Shown: positions 12,035-25,810 of the stretch, one piece after another
How the letters are laid out: the number at the start of each line of letters is the position of its first letter
How positions within the stretch are numbered: position 1 is the stretch's first letter
Source of the DNA: Garcia nutans
Lineage: Eukaryota; Streptophyta; Magnoliopsida; Malpighiales; Euphorbiaceae
NCBI GenBank assembly: GCA_947685225.1
Contig: CANTUV010000026.1
Coordinates: 59,419,501 to 59,483,500 of the forward strand
DNA: 64,000 nucleotides
Direction: 5' to 3'
Made by a program: the position numbers and the translations under genes
Notes under the pieces: generated by a model
What the model saw: the letters and a program-made list of their open reading frames with translations, nothing else
Databases searched by the model: none
What the model was told of the DNA's origin: nothing

Positions 12035-13730
12035 CTTCATAAGAGTTTTGTATTGAATAATTAGTTCTCTACACGACAGAACAATATTTCACTTTTATAT
12101 TCAATAAAATTAAAAATACAAATTGCGATATTTAAAAATTGAATCTAAAATATCTTGCATAAAGTGGTAATACTTTATCACCTTTGTTACTATGGTGCAT
12201 AATATATTGGTTCTAAATTTTTTATAATGATTTGACACTAATTTTAAAAAATTTTCAATTTATTTCTGATTCTTAGAATTATAAAAATAAAATAATTTTT
12301 TTTATTTTTTTTTCAAATAATGGATTTGAATCAAAACCAAAATTAGTGTAACTTGTAATGTAATTTGGCTGTGAGCTAACACAAGCACAATGGTGGGTAG
12401 CCTAATAAAAATTTCCAATTCTATGTTGCAACTATTTTTTGGGACGAGGCAGTCACACCATGTAAATGTGTTTGTCCCTTGAGGAAGCACCAAACCAACC
12501 ACATTCTAATGTGATAATTAGAGCACAAAGTCTCTAATTATCAACCAACCACTAAATACTAATGCTTACATTGTTAATAATATTTTTATTTTATTTTTAT
12601 TTAAAAATATTAATATTTATAAGTAATTTTTTTAGTTAAGAAAATTTGTTTTAACTTTATTTATATTATTATGTATTTATATATTTTTATAAATTTCAAG
12701 ATACACCACTTCTTATTGTGTGGAAAGTGATTGGAGGGTTTGTTGATATTGGAAGGAAACAAAAACTTCACAATAATTATACAAGTAAAACTATCAAAGA
12801 ATATCAATTGAAGAATTTGAATAATAATGTTTGATGGGTCTCTATAGAATTATTTATTTATTTTTAAATAAAAGACATAATTATCAGTAATAAGATTTGA
12901 ATTTTTATGTATGTTCATCTAATTAGAAAATTATTTCGTTAATATAATGCAATCCCTTCTGATATGAGATTGACTCTTGAAATTTCTTTTTCATATTGAT
13001 TTTGTTTGAATATATTTCTAAAATGCTCAAAACTTTTTTCCCGTTTTTTATTATTTTTTTTTGAGAAAAAAAAATTCATGGTATCTAATTTATTTATATA
13101 AAAAAAATGATATTTAAGGGACAAGCCGATTTATGTGATGTTATGCTAAAGGAAATTTTGTGCATAAATAATTACGAGAAACAAACTTAAAATTTCAATA
13201 CAAAATGCTATAATAATGGACATTATATAATTTCAATAAAATCATAATGGAATTGATTCCTTATTATTATTATTATTATTATCTACATTTTGTATTCTTA
13301 CAAATTAAAATGCTAAATTAATATAAAATAAATGCCACAAAAAATTACATGTGAAGTTATTATAACTCTAATAAAAGAATCACAATCTAAAATGCATATG
13401 ATAACGTTTACATTAAATTCAAATCATAAGCATTAATATTAAATTTATCATTAAAAGATTATTATTATAATTTTTTTATTAATTATATACGAAGAGAAAA
13501 TATTTAAAACTCAGATCTTGAAATTAAAATAAAAATAACACGTATTTTTAACTATTAAAATATTTAATATTTATGTTCGAGACTTAAATAAAAGCTAACA
13601 ATATTTTCTACTTACTGTAAGTTCAAGACTTAATAGTTGTTATTATTATTCATTTTATTAAAAAAACTCAAAAAATATATTTAATTATTACTATTATTAT
13701 TTTAAATTTAACACTCAGCATTGTGCGTGC
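12035..13730. other. AT-rich intergenic DNA
   Basis: I see no supportable gene. A patch of less biased composition at 12345-12545 has no coding frame I recognise. A TTA microsatellite lies at 13260-13281. The rest is A/T-dominated. Confidence 0.6.
13260..13281. repeat. TTA microsatellite
   Basis: Seven TTA units in AT-rich intergenic DNA upstream of the SANT gene. Confidence 0.85.
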
Positions 13731-13993
13731 GTGTGTATATATATATAACTCAGAAAGTTTTGCCACTCAAAAATACAACAATTGTCAAAAAATTTCATAA
13801 TTCATATGTTTCTTTCCTCTTCTGCATAAATTTGTTCGAAACATAACACTAGTAATTTCCTTTTTTTTTTGGCTACCCCTTTCGAGCCGTCTCTCTCTCT
13901 CTCTCTCTCTCTACTGTGAGACGACTTCGCTTCTCTTGTTCTGTTTTTTAGCCCCCTGAATCACCCATGAAAACTTAAACTGTGTTCAACAAG
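13730..13993 (+). promoter_or_regulatory. Promoter and first non-coding exon of the SANT gene
   Basis: A TATA-rich stretch at 13735-13747 is followed by a long CT repeat (about 13892-13912), a common feature of plant leaders. A clean donor (AAG then GTACTC) lies at 13993/13994. A second non-coding or nearly non-coding exon lies at 14117-14165, between a TTTGTGCAG acceptor and a GTCAGT donor. The coding exon follows at 16327. Confidence 0.5.
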
Positions 13994-14520
13994 GTACTCT
14001 TCTTTTTCCATCTCTATCTATTTCCTTGAAATCTTTGATACTGTTTTTTTCTTATTGTTTTTGTTCACTTCTTTGTTTGATAATAGATGTGAATTATGAA
14101 TACCCATTTTGTGCAGGTTGTAAATTTCACGGTTTGGGTTTAATATTCCAGGCTCTTCCATGGAGGTCAGTGAGTATTCAATCTATATTTAGTGTTGCTT
14201 TCTTGCTTACATACTTTTATTGGTAAAATTTGAATGTGATATATCTTTTTTGTGTTGTTCTTGTTCTTTGTTTTATGGTTGCTTTGTATTGAAACTAGTT
14301 AATTGTTTGAGGGATCACATTGAGAAAAAAATTTAACTTATCAATGCTTGGCTTTAAACAGTTTAGTACCTGATTTTAGGACTCGGAAACAATCTTTATC
14401 TTCTTCTCTCTCGCACTTTATCCATGCAAAATCTGATATTTCAATATATGTTTTGTGAGCTTAATTAGTTAATTAATATTCACTTATTCAATTGAAAAAA
14501 GCTAAGCTAGAATTGATAAC

Positions 14521-14818
14521 TTAATTATCTGGAGAAGGTGCCCTGAGTTTCTTGGAAAAGGAACAATATTGATGCTGATCAAGATCTTGCAGAGAAAACC
14601 GTCTCGACATTGAAAAGATCTTTTTCAATTTTCTCCACCTATTGCTCATTGTTTTGAATCCAAATTCAAAAATTTCACCATTTGCTTTTCCCTCAACAAC
14701 TACGTTCAAAAGCTTCAGAACTTGTAATTGAGTTTCTCTGGAGACACCATACGTGCTCAGACTAATGTATTTTAGCATTCTTTCATAAACAGCTTCATCC
14801 TTTACAATTGCCCACCTG
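14521..14818 (-). pseudogene. Antisense exon-like fragment in a SANT-gene intron
   Basis: On the minus strand an acceptor-like ATTTGCAG at about 14826-14819 opens a frame of about 98 residues ending in TAA at 14521. It runs through VSRETQLQVLKLLN and FEFGFKTMSNRWRK to a Ser/Lys/Arg-rich tail. Its residue composition looks protein-like, unlike the surrounding intron, and it reads against the host gene. I do not recognise the family and see no upstream exon. It may be a captured last exon of another gene. No function is claimed. Confidence 0.3.
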
Positions 14819-16326
14819 CAAATATAATTAAATACCCACTAATCTACCACCAAATTAGCAATATTCTTTTTCATATATGCTGGAAAATTTAAATAAAAGC
14901 ATTCAGGATAGTCGTTTTTTCAGAAAGTTTAGTTTCGCTGCTTATTAGCAGTTTTTTGTTCGTTATAGTGTGATATTGCTTCCTTGGCTTCTCTGGATCT
15001 TTAGTTTCTACTATTCTTGTCTTTTTGCTTATTCCTTTTGTTTTCGACATGTTTATTAACTTTTGATGTTGAATGTTTGGTGAAAATTGATCTGAACTTG
15101 GTTAATTTGATTTTGGTTGGTATACTTGCTCCTCTATGATTTATCCATTTTTGCTGTATTTCATATACGGTTTTGTTGGTGATCAAGTATATAAATGCCT
15201 TTTTTGGATTCTTATGCAATTATATACTTGAGAGATTGATTTCTCTATTTGAAAAAGATATCATTGTGCTTATTTCTAACAATCTGGTCTGTGGGTTTCG
15301 TTGGTGATGTCAATGCTGTCTTGTCATAAATAGATGGTTAATGACTGAGAAATTCTCTTATTTTCTGGGAGAATAGTTGTTTCATACTAGGTTTTCGTTA
15401 ATAATTTTATACTTTATGTATGATCAAATATTTCTAATCTTTTATCAATTTACTTATGCTGCAATTCTTAAGGATTTCCCTTTACTTGTCAGAACTATGC
15501 TAGTCCAAGCATAAAATCTGGAAATAACAATTATGGTATTTCTGCTGATTTGCTTTGCATGAATTTTCACCACTTAAACTTCTTTCTTGTCGACATATTT
15601 GGAGATAAGCATGTGAACTCACTTTGTTTATGCATTGGTTGTGCATGCATCTTCTAATTTCAAGTACGCTAGCAACTCATCTCTGTGTCTTTTATTGCAA
15701 GCCATTTACAAAATTTTCTTCATTTCTAAAACATGAGACTTTGTCAATTATAGTTTCTTATCCTTATTCCTTGCTGCTCAGTGTAAAGTAGGCACTGTGC
15801 AAATCAAGCTGTTTCATTAGTCGCTGGCTTATTTCCAACCCCAATTAATGGTTGGTTAAGCAAATCAAACTCCTTTGAATGATCAAATTTCCCCTTATGG
15901 ACAAGGGTCAATTCATTAATGCCATCCCATTGAAAAAACAACTGTTAGTCCTCAATAATCACTTCGAGAATATGGCGCACTTTCTGCTTTAAGAACAAGG
16001 GCAACGAATGTTTACAAAATCAAAACCTTCAAGCACATATAGGCTTCCAGAGACATCCTTTTTAGCCTGACCACTAATGCTTGCTGGTCAAACACTTGAG
16101 GCTAATGTATGGCAGTTGACCATGAAAGGTTGGCTCATCTCAAAAAAGATTGAGATATAGAGTGCATTGAACCATTTATGTAGTCTGCTTGTTTCTTATT
16201 GGTTATACATTTTGGATTTGTGCATTTTGAGTTCATGAAAGTATGTCTGACTGCATAATTCTTTCAATTTATGGAGTCCTTCCTTATTATTCAGTTTGAG
16301 TTTATTGCTCTCACGATGCTTAGCAG

Positions 16327-19300
16327 ATGGAGTCAATTCACTTGAACAATGATGACAATTCTATCGAAGAATCATCTTTTGAGCAGTTAATTGTTCCAAG
16401 CTCTCCCGGGATAAGTGGCATTTCTGGATATCCAGAGGTGAATCCTCGAGTTGGTGATGATTATCAAGCAGAAATTCCTCCCATTATATCAGATCTTGAG
16501 CGTGTTCAGCTTTTACTGAACCCTTTTGACTCACAAGTCAAGATTGATGGTTCTCATTCCTTTCTAATGGGCTTGCCCATCCCAATTGCTTGGATCCATA
16601 ATAAAATCAACAGTAGAGAGGATGAAGGGTGCAGGATGAGCAACACTGATAATCCAGTCCATGCAAATCGATCGAGCAAATCTAAAACTAGTAGAAAGAA
16701 TAATATCATGAAGAATAAAAGTTTGAAACCAAAAACGGAACCATTGGATCTTGGAGTGGATGATGAAATGGAATCAAAACCAGCAAAGCTTGGGCACAAG
16801 GTATCAGGGAAGGCTAACTTAGCTCAGCTGCATAAAAGCAAACAATATGATCCCGTTCCTGGTTCATTAAATGAGCCATGGAGTGATGCTGAAGTTGATA
16901 GTTTTATTGTTGGTTTATATATATTTGGGAAAAATTTTATTCAGATAGAAAGATTCATGGAGAAAAAGAAGATGGGGGAAATATTGTCTTTTTACTATGG
17001 GGAATTTTATAGGTCTAATGGATACCGTAGATGGTCAGATTGCCGGAAGACGAGACGAAAAAAGTGCATCTATGGACAGAAAATTTTTATGGGGTGGAGG
17101 CAACATGAACTGCTCTCTCGTTTGCAGCTGCATGTCCCTGAGCATTCTCACAATGCTTTTCTAGAGGTGCTTCAAAATTAAATGTTTCATGAAATATCAT
17201 TTGTTTCCAGTAAAAATTTGTGATCATAGATGAACATGTAGATTAGGTATCTGTCATTGGAATGGAATGCATGACTATTTCTTTTTCATTTAGGGCGAAG
17301 AGATATCACTACTTTTTTTTTGTCATATCCTAAAATAATGATCACTGTTTACATTTCCTGCTACCTGCATGATATTATCTCTTTCTCATAGACTGTCATC
17401 ATTCCATTGTATTCTTACTCAGAATTTACTCTTCTACCTTGAATTAATTCTTAACTGAATTTTTGCTTATCATATGAAGTACTTTTTCCAAGAACTGATA
17501 TTTCTAAATTTCCTCCTTTATGATTGACATTAGTAGAGGTCCTAAAATTTTATCAATATACAATGACAATTCTGAACTCTGATGGTTTTCAGTAGAAGAT
17601 AACATTATTAGGAAAAACTTTTGAGTTGCTTTATTTTTCTTTGCTTGATAGCTTGACTGTTCAAAATTATTTTCAAGACAGTGTATGAACTGCTTCTGTT
17701 TACTGAGGGGGCAAGAATTGCGTATTTTTCTGTGCTCGTCTGGTGATCCTTGACATGCACATGGAAGCACCTTGATTTGATAATCTTTAATGGTTGTTCA
17801 GTTTCACTTTTTCTCTCCCTTTCTTAACAATATGTGGTTTAGTTCTTGAAACCTTGTAATGGATAGAGTTCTTTCTGGTTACTAAATATCGATTATTGCA
17901 CATGTTGCTAAATATGCTTGGTGTTTGACAGAAAATTCTTGCTCATTTTCTGGTGATCTGTCATCAGGTTTCTACGGCATTTTCTGAGGGAAAATTTTCT
18001 CTAGAAGATTATGTATCGAATTTAAAAGCCATTGTTGGTATTCAAGCTCTTGTAGATGCTATTGGAATTGGTAAGGGAAAGGAAGATCTGACAAGTCTTG
18101 CCATGGAACCTGCGAAAAGCAATCCACTGTTTACTGTTTGCCCAATTGGAAAAGCATGCTCTTCTCTGACTTGCAGTGACATAGTCAAGCTGTTGACTGG
18201 GGGCTTTCGTTTGAGCAAAGCTCGTTGTAATGATATATTCTGGGAAGCTGTTTGGCCACGTTTGCTAGCAAAAGGGTGGCACTCTGAGCAACCAAAGGAT
18301 CAGGGTTACTCAGGTTCCAATCCTTATCTAGTGTTTCTCATTCCTGGTGTTAAGAAGTTCTCGAGAAGGAAACTTGTGAAAGGTAGCCACTATTTTGATT
18401 CTGTTAGTGATGTTTTGAGCAAAGTGGCATCTGAACCAAAACTTATTGAGCTTGAAACTGAAGAAGCTAGGGGTAACAGCTTCAATGAAGAGGACAGGTG
18501 GGATGGAGAAGTGCCACTAGGCCAGGATGATCCATCAGTTCTAAAACTCCAACGTTACCTCAAACCTCGAGTTTCTAGTTGCAGTCTGAACATTTTGAGG
18601 TTCACTGTTGTTGATTCTGGTTTGGGTGATGGAGGAAAGCTATCAAAAATAAGAGAAATGAGATGTGCACCAGATGATTTGAAAGTTAAATCCCTAATTA
18701 CAAGTCTTTCAAGTAGCATTGAAATGATCTTTCTGGAGAAGCCACTGAACAACAAGCTGGAAGCTATTAACATGTCATTGGATGGTGAAAAGAACAACGA
18801 AAATGCTAAATGTGAAAAAAAAATTGATGGTTGTGTCGCAAACCATACGAAGTTCACTATTGTGGATACCAGTTTAATTCATGCAGGAAAATCATCGAAG
18901 GCGAGAGAACTGAGATATTCTCCAGTTGATATAGTTACTTCTGAAATGACGGATTCATCTAGAAAAAATGAAGGGGATTCCTCTGAGGATTCACTGGATG
19001 GTCATATACCAGAAACAGCCAGTACGATATCAAATAGGGAAAAGAATGTCAACAAATCCAACCACAGTAAGGATGTGATCAATAGCAGTGGCTCAGAACA
19101 GAAGGCATTCAACCAAGATATCAAGAAAAAATTGGTGGAAGGCCTCAAGGATAATAACAATATCTCAAGTAAAAATCAGTCAACAAGGACTATAAAGCAC
19201 AAATTCAGTCGAAGATCAAGATTTGGCCATTCCAATAATTTAGTTCCTGTTGTCAAACGAAGAAGATTAACTGCTTGTTCTAATAGTGAGGTAAGCCATG

Positions 19301-19992
19301 TCATTGAAAATTTTTCTGTTAGCCTGCAGTCAGAACAAGAAGGTTCTTGTTGTGCTTTGAACTTACCAGAGGGAGGCAGCAATGTTTTTCAAGTTAATAC
19401 CCCTCAGAAGTTGTCATTAACCACTTCCTTATCTGAAGATGCTCTAGAAGAAAGCATTGAAGGTGTTCTAGGTGCAACTTGCTTTGATATTGGAACATCT
19501 CATGGGGAAAATGTGAAAAATCAAACCCCATCTTTGCTTGACCTGAACCTGCCCCACGCTCCATTGGAATCTGGAAATGATGGACCAGCAGTGATGGATG
19601 TGGACAGCAGCCAGGAAGCAAATGCCAATAGTACATGCTTTGCGACCAATTCAGACAGGTCTGATTCCAACACATTGAGTGTCTCTATTGATGCTAGTCC
19701 TGCAGTAAAGCAACCTAATTTGAATCCCAGAAGACAAAGCACGAGAAACCGACCTTTGACTACCAGAGCATTGGAAGCTCTCGAGTGTGGATTCATTGGA
19801 GTAAAGAGGCAAAAGAGCTTGCAGGTTCACTCATCAGAAATCCCATTTTCGACTTCTGCTCAATGGCTTCCCAGCAAAGTCAAAGTAACTTCGAGTCATG
19901 ATAACGCTGGCTCTGGCACTGAAAAAGATAAGGAAGGGGATGCCAAAGAAGGTGTTGACAAAAAGGATTTTGTTGACAAAACTCCTGACTGA
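16327..19992 (+). CDS. SANT-domain nuclear protein (At1g09050/At2g47820-like)
   Basis: Coding exons are 16327-17166 and 17968-19992, joined in phase 0 at Glu280/Val281, giving 954 aa. The N-terminus (about 53-90) holds an ELM2-like block around LMGLPIPIAWI. A SANT/Myb-like helix set follows at 183-232 (EPWSDAEVDSFIVGLYIFGK), then a basic cluster KTRRKKC. The long second exon carries two diverged copies of a block near FTVVD (residues 492 and 576), basic patches (KRRRL), an EAR-type motif LDLNLP at 804-809, and a conserved C-terminal element RRQSTRNRPLTTRALEAL near 868. Relatives At1g09040, At1g09050 and At2g47820 are described as arginine-glutamate dipeptide-repeat-like SANT proteins. The EAR motif suggests a repressor or corepressor role, which is inference. 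Splicing of exon 14117-14165 to 16327 also places an in-frame ATG GAG upstream, so the start could be two residues earlier. Confidence 0.88.
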
Positions 19993-22900
19993 AGTGAAGA
20001 GAACTGCTGACTAGCTAGTAAAGATGTTCATGGAGGCTTTTCAATTTGAAGACCGAACAGTTTTAGCTAGTAAGCTGCTATTTGTTACGGTTTGACTTTT
20101 GACTTGAAAATTGGGTCCTTCAGTTGATGCAGAAGATTTGCCTGAAGTAGCTGCTATCTTTGTGGAGACACTCTTGCTACATTACCGATGCTGTCATATC
20201 CGAGTTCGAATCTGCTTTCACCAAGCAAACAGAGAAACCGGGTACCTCAGCTACGACATAGACAAAATGCTTATTCGCAGGCAAAATTCTCGCAAAATCA
20301 TCTCATCACTTAAGTAGTCAAAATGCAACACCACACAAAACACAGACCATTTCACTAAGAAATAGAGTTGAATGTCATTAATTAGTTTACATTTTGCTTT
20401 AATGTTCTGATCGCTGGAAACAATATACTTTTTTTTTTGCACATTGTGATGTCTTTAGGAATGGAGGCAGAAGGTATATTGAAATTTGAAAACTATACAT
20501 TACATTGGAATCTTTCACAGATTTTCAAATTGCAAAATACTATATTTTCTGATAATATGAACATCCAAATTTCAAATTGTCATTACTGAACATTTCATCA
20601 GTGGAGATTCATAATCCAATGAGATTAAAGTTACATCAATATCTAAATATTGAAATTTCTACAAGTTCTGCAACTTGCATCTGCGATTCTGCAAATTTTA
20701 TATGCTATGATTTTCATTTTTCAATGGAAATTATCAGTCTAGTCAATAATTATCTTATAGTTAAAAGTCACATGTCTTTTGACAAATTGAACAGAAAGCT
20801 AATTGTTTTTGTATTTTGAATGATTATTGAAGACAATGTAAGCTATACATATTTTAATGGTAAATATATAATTATAATTTCAGTATCGATTTTTCCCCAC
20901 ATTAAATGTCAAAAAAAAAAAATATTTTAGTGGACCAATTCTAAGATTTCCTTAAATTTGAAATAAAGGTTTCAAAGGAATGAATGAATAAATAATCTTT
21001 ACTATGTACTTTAGGCTGCTACTGGTTGATTGGCCAAATGAAAAGTCATTAATATACAACAAGTCGGTTCATTAGAGATTGACTAAACCATTTTCTTTTC
21101 TTTTCTTTTTTCTACACTCTTATAATTCATTTCTGGCTACTTCTTTTGTCTCCATCAATTGCTGATAAGACGTTAAAACTCTTTATTATTATTATTATTA
21201 TTATTACTACTACACACATCAATTAGTTTCAAGAATTCAATTATAACCAATTAATAAAATAAATTTGGATAAAAATGGTTTATTTGTTTGGCAAATTATA
21301 ATTGTAGCCCAAAATTTGAACATATGTGGGAGGTCTTGAAATTTCATTTCATGGGTCGTTTCATATGAAAATCGATGACAAATCTAACCTTTTCAAATTT
21401 GCTACATTTCCACGAAATTTCATTCAGAACAAATAAAAAAAAAAAGAAAAAAGAGAGAGATCCCATTAGAATAAATAATATATTAAGTAACTTTTTTATT
21501 TTTTAAATATTTAAAATTTTTATTTTTAAATTTAACCGAAAATATATATTATATATGATTGAAACATTTTCTTATAAAGTATTTCTAAAATAATAATACC
21601 AAAAAGGGTTTTAAGTCTGAAATTAATTTAATAAATGGTTAAAGAAAAATAATGCAAAAAATAAAGAAAGAATTTTTTTTTAAAAAAAAAGCATTATTAA
21701 TGGTACTTTTATTATATAAATTGGACCTACTAATTTGGTATTGTTTGGTTAATCTCATCATGGATGATCATAATTATGATTTTGATTGACGTTTTAAAGC
21801 AATTAACTTTAATTTAAAACCATAATTAATTATTCGTTGAAAAAATCTTTTTTTTTATTTATTAATTTTGATACCACCCATTATCCTATGCATCCTTTCT
21901 GAGATAGCAGAATCTAAGATTTGGCTTTTCCACTAGTGATTAGAGGCCAAAAGAGATCGTGATAAAGCCTAAAGTACTTGCCAGTTAATCCCAATTTTTG
22001 AGACTAATAATAGCTTAATTATAAAAGAAAATTATCTTTTGTCAAAAATAAAAAGAAGAAAATTTTCTTTTTAATCAGAATTTTTAAAATTTTAATTTTT
22101 TTATTAAAAATATTTTAATCATTTCATAAAAATATATAATAAATACATAAAATCTAATAATAAATTATGTATATAATAAACCCAGAATAAATTAATAATA
22201 AATTTTGAATATACTATAAGAAATTAGTAAATTTATAAATTGATTAAAAAATTATAATAGATTTGATAATATTTTTTGGACCAGCAAATTTATAATATTA
22301 TAAATTTTTCTAATAATTTTGTAAAATATATTAATTATAATTAAATTCACTGGTCACTTATGGGTAAATATCAAAAGGTAAAAAGGTTTAATTACTGGCC
22401 AACGATTACATGGTTAAATTTCAAAAGTTATTATAAATATTGGATTTAGTGATTTATATTAATTAATTAATTAACTTATGATGAGTTATTTTTAAAGCCT
22501 TTACAGAAGATTATTTTTTTTCTCAAAATGATTTTAATTTTTCTTAATTTTTTTTAATAAAATCTAAGTTATTATAAGAAACTTTTTTTTTTTTGGATTT
22601 TGAAGTATGTACTGTTCTTTTTTCTTTCTTTTTTTAGGTAAAAATAATTTTCAATCTTAGACATGATTATAGAAGAAATATTGGGTAATTGAGCTGAAAT
22701 TAATAATCAATATATTTATTAATGTGTACCTAATTAAGTTAAATTAATTTGTCTTGGTACAATGCATAATGCATTAAATAACTATATAATATATTGTTTA
22801 TAATTAATAAAATTAAACCAATTGTTTTCCTCTTAATAATCATTTCATTAGCAGACAAAGAGCTCTCCTAGCCCTGTGCTTTTTTATGATTTAATGATGA

Positions 22901-25619
22901 ATTTTGCTTTTTTCCCCTCTTAAAAAAGGGTAATTAAAACATGATTGAAACTTTTTATTTGAGTGACCTCGAAGATGATTTCTATTATTAAAAATGCAAA
23001 AGAATTATTATTTTTTAATGAACAAATGAAATTACAATAAATAAAAAATAATAAAAATAACTACGCTAGCCTAATAATAATATTGGAAGAAATATAAATA
23101 TAATTAATGTTATTTAGTTTGCTATTATATTATAAAATTACATAAACAAATTAAAAAAAAAAGATATTGCTACTTGGATTTAAGCTGCAATATTTTGATA
23201 TTTTATTTAAATAACCCAATTCAATTTTAAAAACAAAAACTCATTTTTTATTAAGAAACCAAATTAAATAATTAAAAGAATTAAAGCATTTTTATATAAA
23301 ATAAAAGTTTCAATATTAATTTTCTCCAGTAGCGCATATAGCTCATTAGAAATCATTAGTTATTGTACAATTAGACATAGCCTAGCAGCAGCTGTATTTT
23401 TTTCTGAGCAATCCAACGTCGATTTTTTCTTCTTCAATTATGATACTAAAAAAAATCATTTGTTACTTTTTTTTTTATTAAAAATCATTAGTTATTAAAT
23501 CTTTGAAATCGATTGCTAGAAACTGTATTTAATTAATTTAATAATTAATTAATTAATTGCTATTTAATTTACTTTCAATATAGATTATTTTAGTTTTCAT
23601 TTGACTCCAAACTGGGCTGATCCATCTACATATAAATAATTTATTTCAATGTAATATATATAAATATATTTATTAGACCAGATTTTTTTATAAAGAAAAT
23701 AATTTATTTATTTATTATCATGGAAATTAAAAATCAACGAGGCAATAATTAATGGATGTTGAAATGATGTTTTGAAGTTACGAAATCGATTTCTATATTA
23801 GCAAATATTTTTTTTTCTTAAAAAAAAAAATTACAGCCCAGAGGATGATGTTTTGCGGAAATTAACTAGAGATGATGAATGCGACAGCTGATAGTTATAT
23901 CAACATAAAGAAAATATGAACCATTTTTAAATAAATTTTTTTATCAAAATTTTCAAAAAAAATAATATATCTAAATTATCTAATCTTATAATAATTTTGG
24001 AAAAATAAAAAATTTAAAAAAGCGGATGGTAGCAAATCGTCAATATTCAAATTCAAACAAATTAAAAGATACAATATGGGTCCACTTAACTTTTTTTATT
24101 TTTTCTTCTTGTTGTCTTTTATACTTGTCTTTGGCACGTATGCATTATTTTTTTTATTAAAAAGTTCAAACTCCCGAAATATATTTTATAGGTTCGAATT
24201 CGTGATCTTTTTTTAGTGGATTGAATTGTTAGCCCGCTCAATTAATCCCAGCAGATTCGTATGTATGTATTATTATTATTATTATAGTAATAAGTATTGA
24301 GTGCTAAAGATACATATAAAATTTAAAAAATATATATGTAGTTTAAAAAGCATCAGAATAAAATTATGCATTCTTCCATTTTTTTAATATATTTTTTCCT
24401 CAACTGTTCATTACATTGTAAATCCCTTTGTGTACTTGAGATTATAGTTAACTGCTTTTATGAAATAATTAGTAATTTTAGTTGGGTTTAAAAAATATCG
24501 ACTAATAAAATTATTTAATTTTTTTAATTAATTTTTAATAATTTTCTTTTTTAGTAATTTTTTATTAATTGAATATGCATTCGTTGGTTATAAATAAAAA
24601 ATTTTTCTAATTTTAGAGAGATATTGAAACTACGAAAAGGACGAAAGTGCCCAAGACAGAGCAAAAGGAGTTCACGTGATTGCAGTTCCAAACATTTTTT
24701 TACCCATGCAAAAGTCCCATCACCATGCACATATTTTACATTAGCTACGTACACTCTCTCTGTCCCTCTGCTGCCAGTTACTACTTCTAAAATAAATTAA
24801 TATTAATTTTCTCAACCGTTTGAGTGGAAGGCGTACACTTAATTGATTTCTTATTTTATTAATATTTAAAAATTAATTATTTTTATTAAAAATATAAATT
24901 TTTTATTATACTCTTATTTTAATATAAAATATATTTAATATGTAATATTAAATAATGGTATTACAAATATTTGAAATACTAATTAATTTATTAAAATATA
25001 AATAAATTATAAAATTAGTACGAAATAAGTATTAAAATTTTCAAAAATATGCAACTACAAATGCATTAATAGAGTCATGGATTATGGCACTGGGGTACAA
25101 CTTATGCTCAAAAAAAAAAAAGAAAAAAGCATATATATATATAGTTATTAATTTTTTAAAATCTCTTATTTGCTCCTTTTAAAAATTTAAATTATCTCAA
25201 TATTTCTTAGTTTATGTAAGAAGTAAAAAAATAAATTAATTAAACTTTTCAACCAAATTAATTCAAACATACCTAATTAATCAAAGAGACTAAGAAAAAT
25301 TAAAAGCATAATAAAGAAAAAGAAAAAATGAGGAATAATCAAAGTTAAAATTTTTATCTTTTTTTAATCTATTTTTTAAAGAAAATTCTTCTTGCTTTTG
25401 ATTTTATTTTATTATTTATATTTCGAATATTCTGTAATAATTTTTGCATCGACTATATTTGTTAAGAGATTATATTCATTTTTTATAAATTTAATTTTTT
25501 TGACAAATAAAAATAATTTATCAGTAGATTAACAATTTGCAAATTGATAAATGCATATGAAAAATATAATTAACGAGTAGCGAGATAAAAATATAGAAAA
25601 GCAATTAGAAGTTAAATCT

Positions 25620-25810
25620 GCACTTCAAGAGAAATTTTGCTCTTTTCTCTTGAAGTTCTGGTTTCGCCTACGGGTATAACAGTAATTTAATAAATACAGA
25701 GGAATAATTAGAGGGTTAATTATGCACTTCATCAAGAGATATTTTGCCTTTTTTTTTTTTAATCTTGAAGTTATAGTTTCGTCCATGGGTATAACAGTAA
25801 TTTAATAAAT
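25620..25810. repeat. Imperfect direct duplication with a hairpin
   Basis: Two related copies of about 76 and 87 bp lie at 25620-25695 and 25724-25810. Both begin GCACTTCA and end GGTATAACAGTAATTTAATAAAT-like. In copy 1, CTTCAAGAGAAA (25623-25634) pairs perfectly with TTTCTCTTGAAG (25644-25655) across a 9-nt loop; copy 2 keeps a degenerate version. Confidence 0.6.
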
